Positions 15,248 through 19,148 of a stretch of 19,148 nucleotides of DNA are shown one piece after another. The position numbers and the translations under genes are program-made. The stretch lies in the NCBI GenBank assembly GCA_002403375.1, contig DHHQ01000017.1, forward strand, positions 99,652 through 118,799, given 5' to 3'. Below the pieces are notes generated by a model, which was not told the DNA's origin, searched no databases, and worked only from the letters and a program-made list of their open reading frames with translations. Every line of letters starts with the position of its first letter. Positions within the stretch are counted from its first letter, which is position 1. This DNA comes from Thiobacillus denitrificans. GTDB lineage: Bacteria; Pseudomonadota; Gammaproteobacteria; Burkholderiales; Thiobacillaceae.

Positions 15248-16504
15248 TTACTGGGGAACGGCGCGGAACGCGAGCACCGCGTTGCTGCCGCCGAAGGCGA
15301 AGGAGTTGGACAGCGCGGCGCGCAGCGGCACGCCGCGGCGCGCCGCGAACACGTGGTCGACACCCGCGCAGGCGGGGTCGAGGGTATCGGGGCCGAGGTT
15401 GGCGGTCGGCGGCACCGCCTGCTCGCGCAGGGCGAGCACGGTGGCGATCGCCTCGATCGCGCCGGCCGCGCCGAGCTGGTGGCCGTGCATCGACTTGGTC
15501 GCGCTGACCGCAAGCCCGGCCGCGCGTGCGCCGAACACCGCCCTGAGCGAGGCGACCTCGACCGGATCCCCCTCGGCGGTCGCGGTGCCGTGGGCGTTGA
15601 CGTAGTCGACGTCGGCGGCGTCGAGGCCGGCGTCGCCGAGCGCCGCGCCGAGCGCGCGGATCTGGCCGGCGGCCTCCGGGCGCACCAGGTGGCTGTGGTC
15701 GCAGCTGGTGCCGTAGCCGACGATCTCGCCGTGGATGCGGGCGCCGCGCGCGACCGCGCGCTCCCAGTCCTCGAGCACCAGCGCCGCGCCGCCCTCGCCG
15801 AGCACCAGCCCGCGGCGGTCGGCGGCGAACGGGCGGCAGGCGGCGGCGGAGGTGTCGGCGTCGCCGGGCGCCATCACGCGCAGCGCCTCCCAGGCGCGGG
15901 CGACGCCGTAGGCCTGCGGCACGTCGGAACCGCCGGTCAGCATCACCGGCGCCTCGCCGCTGCGCACCCGGCGGAAGGCCTCGCCGATGGCGATCGCCGA
16001 CGAGGCGCAGGCGACGGTGTGGCTCATGCTGACGCCGCCCAGGGCCAGCTGGATCGAGATGTGGGCGTTGGCCGCGTTGTTCATGCCGAGCAGCACGGTC
16101 AGCGGCGACAGGCGGTCGCGGCCGTTGAGCCACAGGTCGCGGTAGCCGTTCTCGTAGGCCTGGGTGCCGCCGAGCGCGGTGCCCCAGGAGACGCCCCAGT
16201 CGTCGCGCGATTCGCCGTCGGCGACGCGCGGCAGGCCGGCGTCGTCCCAGGCGGCGAACGCGGCCGCCATGCCGAGCTGGGCGAAGCGGTCCATCATCGA
16301 GGCGAGCGGCTTGCCGAGCGCGGCGCCGGCGTCGAAGCCGGGGCAGTCGACGAAGGGGAGGGAAAGCGGGCGCGGGCGGTCGTCGGTCGACAGGTGGCGG
16401 ATCGCCGATTCACCGGCGCAGAGGCGGGTGAAGAAGTCGGCGAGGTCGCCCGAGTAGGGGCTGACCAGGCCGAGGCCGGTGATCGCCACGCGCCGCTGGC
16501 TCAT
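15248..16504 (-). CDS. Beta-ketoacyl-ACP synthase (ApeR-like KS)
   Basis: This 418-residue FabF-type ketosynthase has a complete active site: Cys166 in VACASSA, His305 in NAHGTATAEGD and His342 in SMHGHQLGAAG. It ends with the FAFGGSN loop. Compared with the other ketosynthase (encoded at 3162-4352) it has the classical RRVAITGLGLVSP start, and there is no chain-length factor beside it. A role as a self-standing KS, perhaps for the first condensation or for another carrier protein, is likely, but cannot be settled from sequence. The ATG at 16504 follows the first ACP stop by three bases, with GGAAAAG located within the end of that ACP gene. The close pairing of ACP and KS genes suggests they act together. 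Confidence 0.9.
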   Translation of the reverse strand: MSQRRVAITGLGLVSPYSGDLADFFTRLCAGESAIRHLSTDDRPRPLSLPFVDCPGFDAGAALGKPLASMMDRFAQLGMAAAFAAWDDAGLPRVADGESRDDWGVSWGTALGGTQAYENGYRDLWLNGRDRLSPLTVLLGMNNAANAHISIQLALGGVSMSHTVACASSAIAIGEAFRRVRSGEAPVMLTGGSDVPQAYGVARAWEALRVMAPGDADTSAAACRPFAADRRGLVLGEGGAALVLEDWERAVARGARIHGEIVGYGTSCDHSHLVRPEAAGQIRALGAALGDAGLDAADVDYVNAHGTATAEGDPVEVASLRAVFGARAAGLAVSATKSMHGHQLGAAGAIEAIATVLALREQAVPPTANLGPDTLDPACAGVDHVFAARRGVPLRAALSNSFAFGGSNAVLAFRAVPQ

Positions 16505-16507
16505 CGA

Positions 16508-16747
16508 TCAGCTTTTCCGGCTGGCGATCAGCCCGTCCATCAGGGTCACCATCTCGCCGACGGTCTTCGGGCTCTTCATGCCTTCGGGGAGGGTGATGCC
16601 GAACTGGTCCTCGAACTCGAAGATCAGCTCGAGCATCATCAGCGAATCGACACCAAGGTCGGCCAGCGCGCTTTCGGGTACAATTTTTTCCGTCTCGATG
16701 CCTTGCCGGGCATGGAGAAAATTGCGAATCGTTTCGATCGAAGTCAT
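16508..16747 (-). CDS. Acyl carrier protein (first gene of APE block A)
   Basis: This 79-residue acyl carrier protein has Ser35 in GVDSLMMLEL as the phosphopantetheine site and the usual helix 1, loop, helix 2 order with an acidic helix 2 (LIFEFEDQF). It is the first gene of the eleven-gene block A. The ATG at 16747 gives the common MTSIETIR start. No Shine-Dalgarno sequence is visible, and a candidate -10 box ends only nine bases upstream, so the message may have almost no leader. The KS gene follows after three bases. Confidence 0.92.
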   Translation of the reverse strand: MTSIETIRNFLHARQGIETEKIVPESALADLGVDSLMMLELIFEFEDQFGITLPEGMKSPKTVGEMVTLMDGLIASRKS

Positions 16748-16756
16748 ACGGCGCGA

Positions 16757-16786
16757 ATTTTAGCCGATTGCCCCCCCGCGGCCCAA
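16757..16786 (-). promoter_or_regulatory. Candidate promoter of APE block A
   Basis: On the minus strand TTGGGC (16781-16786) and TAAAAT (16757-16762) are separated by 18 bases and lie in the 92-base gap between divergent genes. TAAAAT ends nine bases before the ATG of the first ACP, so a start site at normal distance would leave three bases or fewer of leader. The box and its CGCG flank resemble the one at 4380-4385 before block B. The -35 match is modest. Confidence 0.42.
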
Positions 16787-16839
16787 GACTCCCGCACGGC
16801 GCGACAAGACCAGGTTTCCGTTCAGGCCCGACCCCCCCG

Positions 16840-17499
16840 ATGGCGTCCTCACTCGCACTTCCCTGGCAGCGCCAGCTCGCCGACCGCCTGGTCCTGCTGT
16901 GGCCGCTCAAGGCCTTCGGCACCATGGGCTTCATGGTGCTGTTCTTCTGGGGCTATTTCACGGTCCTGCACAACCCGCTCGTCCCGCCCACCGTCATGCC
17001 GGCGATCTGGCTCGACCACTGGATCGGCTTCACGCCGTCGGCGCTGCCGTTCTACGTCTCGCTGTGGGTCTATGTCTCGCTCGCGCCGGCGCTGATCGGC
17101 GGCCTGCGCGCGCTGCTCGACTTCGGCCTGTGGATCGGCGCGATGTGCCTGTTCGCGCTGGCGATCTTCTGGATATTCCCGACCAGCACGCCGCCGTTCG
17201 ACATCGACTGGGCGGCGTATCCCGAGTTCGCCTTCCTCAAGGGGCTCGACGCCTCGGGCAACGCCTTCCCCTCGCTGCACGTCGCCTCCGCGGTGTTCAC
17301 CGCCGTCTGGCTGCACCGCCTGTTCGCCCGGATGGACGCGCCGAAGGCGCTGGCGGGACTGAGCGCGCTGCACTGCGCGCTGATCGTCTGGTCGACGATC
17401 GCCACGCGCCAGCACGTCGTTTGGGATGCCGTCGGCGGCGCCGTCGTCGGCCTGGCGTTCGCCTGGCTGTCGCTGCGCCGCAGCCGCGGCGCCTGCTGA
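16840..17499 (+). CDS. PAP2-family membrane phosphatase
   Basis: This 219-residue integral membrane protein has about six helices and a PAP2/type 2 phosphatidic acid phosphatase active site. The motifs are FPSLHVASA (His147 in PSLH, where the canonical form is PSGH) and ATRQHVVWD (Arg190, His192, Asp196). The PSLH form is that of the PAP2_3/inositol-phosphotransferase-like branch, so it may be a phosphotransferase on lipids instead of a simple phosphatase. The ATG at 16840 puts a short cytoplasmic tail before the first helix (about 18-42). The frame is open back to a TTG at 16768, but that would cover the promoter region. It is divergent from the first ACP gene across 92 bases and converges with the GGDEF gene over 27 bases. 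Involvement in polyene-lipid processing is possible but not shown. Confidence 0.85.
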   Translation: MASSLALPWQRQLADRLVLLWPLKAFGTMGFMVLFFWGYFTVLHNPLVPPTVMPAIWLDHWIGFTPSALPFYVSLWVYVSLAPALIGGLRALLDFGLWIGAMCLFALAIFWIFPTSTPPFDIDWAAYPEFAFLKGLDASGNAFPSLHVASAVFTAVWLHRLFARMDAPKALAGLSALHCALIVWSTIATRQHVVWDAVGGAVVGLAFAWLSLRRSRGAC

Positions 17500-17526
17500 G
17501 GGCGCGAACGGCGCCGCGCGCGTCGC

Positions 17527-19098
17527 TCAGGCCGGGCCGGGCTGCGCCGCGCGGGCCTGCTTGTCCGCGTACATCCGCGCGTCGGCCTGCCTGATCAGGG
17601 CGTCCGGGCTGTCGCCATCCTCGGGGAACACGGCGATACCGGCGCTGGCCCGCACCCGGACCGGCAGGCCGTCCACCAGGAACGCCGCGGACAGTTCCTC
17701 GCGGAGCTTGCGGCCCAGGGCCTGCAGCGCGTCGGGATCCCGCACGTCGTCGACCAGCACGATGAACTCGTCGCCGCTTATCCGCGCCACCGTGTCCTCG
17801 GTGCGGACCGCTGCGCGGAGCCGTTCGGCCACGGCCTTGAGCACCCGGTCGCCGGCCTCGTGGCCGTAGCGGTCGTTGACCTGCTTGAAGTCGTCGAGGT
17901 CGAGGAACATGACGGCGAGGCGCCCGCCGCCGCGGCGCGTCTTGGCGAACAGCTGTTCCATCCTGTCCCGCAGCAGCAGCCGGTTCGGCAGCCCGGTCAG
18001 GGTGTCGTGATTGGCGAGCTGCCACAGCCGCTGCTGGTTCTCGATCTGCAGGATGCGGCCGCGCTGGTGGGCCCGCAGATAGCCGAGCAGCATCAGCGAG
18101 GAGACGAGCGTCAGCAGGCCCATCCACGTCAGCAGGCCGAGGTTCAGGTCGGACCAGCCCACCTGCCGCTTCACCACCAGGGCGAACGGCTCGCCCATCG
18201 TCGCCAGCGGCCGCCGGTAGGCGAAATCGGGGAAAAGCGCGGTTTCGAGCGGGGTGCGCGCCCGGCCGGCGGCCGACAGCAGCTGGCCCTTGGGATCGTC
18301 CGGGGCGAAGTCCGTGTGGTGGACGATCACCGTGCCGCCGTCGAAGACCGGCAGGCTGGGGAGGCGGGTCAGCACGGTCGCATCGATCACCATGTCGACC
18401 ATCATCAGGCGATCCCGGGCTGCGGGTGACGCGTCCGGGGCGGCGCGCCAGTCGGCGTGCGGGATCGGACAGAAGACGACATAGGCGAGATTGCCCTCGA
18501 CCAGCCTGAAGGGGTGGCTGGCGACGGGCGTGCCGCGCTGCAGGGATTCGGCCATCGCCTGTCGCAGGAACGGCACGCTTTCCACGTCCAGCCCGAGGAC
18601 CGCCTCGGAACCCGGTGGCATCGGCTCCATGAAGACGATGGGGTAGTAGGCGAGCTTGTCCGCCGGCGGCTGCCATTGCCGGTCGGAATCGTAGGAGAAC
18701 GACTTCACCGTGAAGTCGGCGATGCCTGCGCGTCGCCTGGCGGCGACGAACTCGTCGAGCCGGTTCTTCGCCACCGTCTCGACGATCTCGAGCGCGAAGA
18801 TCTGCGGGTTGCTCTGCACCACCTGCCGGGCATACGCCGCGGCCTTCTGCGGCTCGGTGCGGCCGACCGCTCCGAACAGGGCGGAGAAGCCCTTGAGGAC
18901 GGTGTCGCTGGCCACCATCTGCCTGTCGAGGTGGTCCGAATAGGCGGCCCCGTAGCGCGACAGGTCGGCCTCCACCTGCCGGATGTCGAGCGTCACCGCC
19001 AGGGCCGCCGCGCCGAGACACAATGCGAGCCACACGCCGAGGCTGGTGTTGCGGACCCAGGGGGAGAGGGGCTTGATGTCGGGCGGCGTGCGAGGCAT
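17527..19098 (-). CDS. CHASE-domain diguanylate cyclase (GGDEF)
   Basis: This 523-residue inner-membrane sensor is predicted to make cyclic di-GMP from two GTP. A first helix (about 18-37) and a second (about 321-340) enclose a periplasmic CHASE-type sensor domain with the typical YYPIVFMEP (151-159) and AVLGLDVESVPFLRQAM (166-182). The GGDEF domain follows (about 362-515) with DTLTGLPNR and FLDLDDFKQVND. The signature reads SGDEF (441-445), a variant found in active enzymes. An RxxD inhibitory site, RTED (432-435), sits exactly five residues before it, so product feedback is likely. There is no EAL domain. The ATG at 19098 gives a normal cytoplasmic lead-in; only 50 bases upstream are in the window and I see no strong ribosome site in them. 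It lies outside the APE operon, so a regulatory link to pigment is only positional. Confidence 0.92.
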   Translation of the reverse strand: MPRTPPDIKPLSPWVRNTSLGVWLALCLGAAALAVTLDIRQVEADLSRYGAAYSDHLDRQMVASDTVLKGFSALFGAVGRTEPQKAAAYARQVVQSNPQIFALEIVETVAKNRLDEFVAARRRAGIADFTVKSFSYDSDRQWQPPADKLAYYPIVFMEPMPPGSEAVLGLDVESVPFLRQAMAESLQRGTPVASHPFRLVEGNLAYVVFCPIPHADWRAAPDASPAARDRLMMVDMVIDATVLTRLPSLPVFDGGTVIVHHTDFAPDDPKGQLLSAAGRARTPLETALFPDFAYRRPLATMGEPFALVVKRQVGWSDLNLGLLTWMGLLTLVSSLMLLGYLRAHQRGRILQIENQQRLWQLANHDTLTGLPNRLLLRDRMEQLFAKTRRGGGRLAVMFLDLDDFKQVNDRYGHEAGDRVLKAVAERLRAAVRTEDTVARISGDEFIVLVDDVRDPDALQALGRKLREELSAAFLVDGLPVRVRASAGIAVFPEDGDSPDALIRQADARMYADKQARAAQPGPA

Positions 19099-19148
19099 GT
19101 ACGGCGTGTCGTCGGGGAAGCTGGCGGCCGCAAGTATGAAGCAATAAG

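Noticed and set aside
17501..17515. GGCGC/GCGCC hairpin between the convergent PAP2 and GGDEF genes.
   Set aside because: The stem is five base pairs, there is no T run, and such repeats are common by chance in GC-rich DNA.

Overview
The window is a compact, high-GC proteobacterial region, most likely from a betaproteobacterium of the Rhodocyclales type. That assignment rests on the base composition, the gene style and the family mix, and it is not proven. Its core is an aryl polyene (APE) type pigment cluster, a type II fatty-acid/polyketide-like system. It fills about 1215-16747 on the minus strand and is broken into two blocks by a stretch of visibly lower GC.

Layout in window order. A CPA2-type cation:proton antiporter (2-1201, +) converges on the end of the cluster. 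APE block B (1215-4352, -) reads, in transcription order, ketosynthase, chain-length-factor-like half ketosynthase, hotdog dehydratase, ketoreductase. The island (about 4353-7393) carries a full-length pyruvate kinase, a DUF2238-like integral membrane protein and the decayed end of a universal stress protein gene. Its composition and content do not match the pigment genes. APE block A (7426-16747, -) reads, in transcription order, ACP, ketosynthase, second ACP, COG4648-like membrane protein, aryl acid:ACP ligase, small hotdog dehydratase, LpxL-like acyltransferase, LolA-like periplasmic protein, MMPL/RND exporter, alpha/beta hydrolase, membrane-anchored polysaccharide deacetylase. A PAP2 phosphatase (16840-17499, +) diverges from the first ACP gene. 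A CHASE-GGDEF diguanylate cyclase (17527-19098, -) closes the window.

How the genes would work together, inferred from known APE systems. The ligase loads an aryl acid on an ACP. Ketosynthases with the chain-length factor extend it with malonyl units. The ketoreductase and the two hotdog dehydratases process each unit into a conjugated double bond. The acyltransferase, LolA-like protein and MMPL exporter attach and move the polyene-lipid to the outer membrane. Two usual APE functions are not visible, a hotdog thioesterase and the DUF3261 lipoprotein. An aromatic ammonia-lyase, a methyltransferase and a glycosyltransferase are also absent. The alpha/beta hydrolase is a candidate replacement for chain release.

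Seven gene junctions are ATGA four-base overlaps, so both blocks look translationally coupled. Each block is preceded by a TAAAAT box next to a CGCG-rich stretch, a candidate -10 element. I saw no tRNA, rRNA, CRISPR array or insertion sequence.
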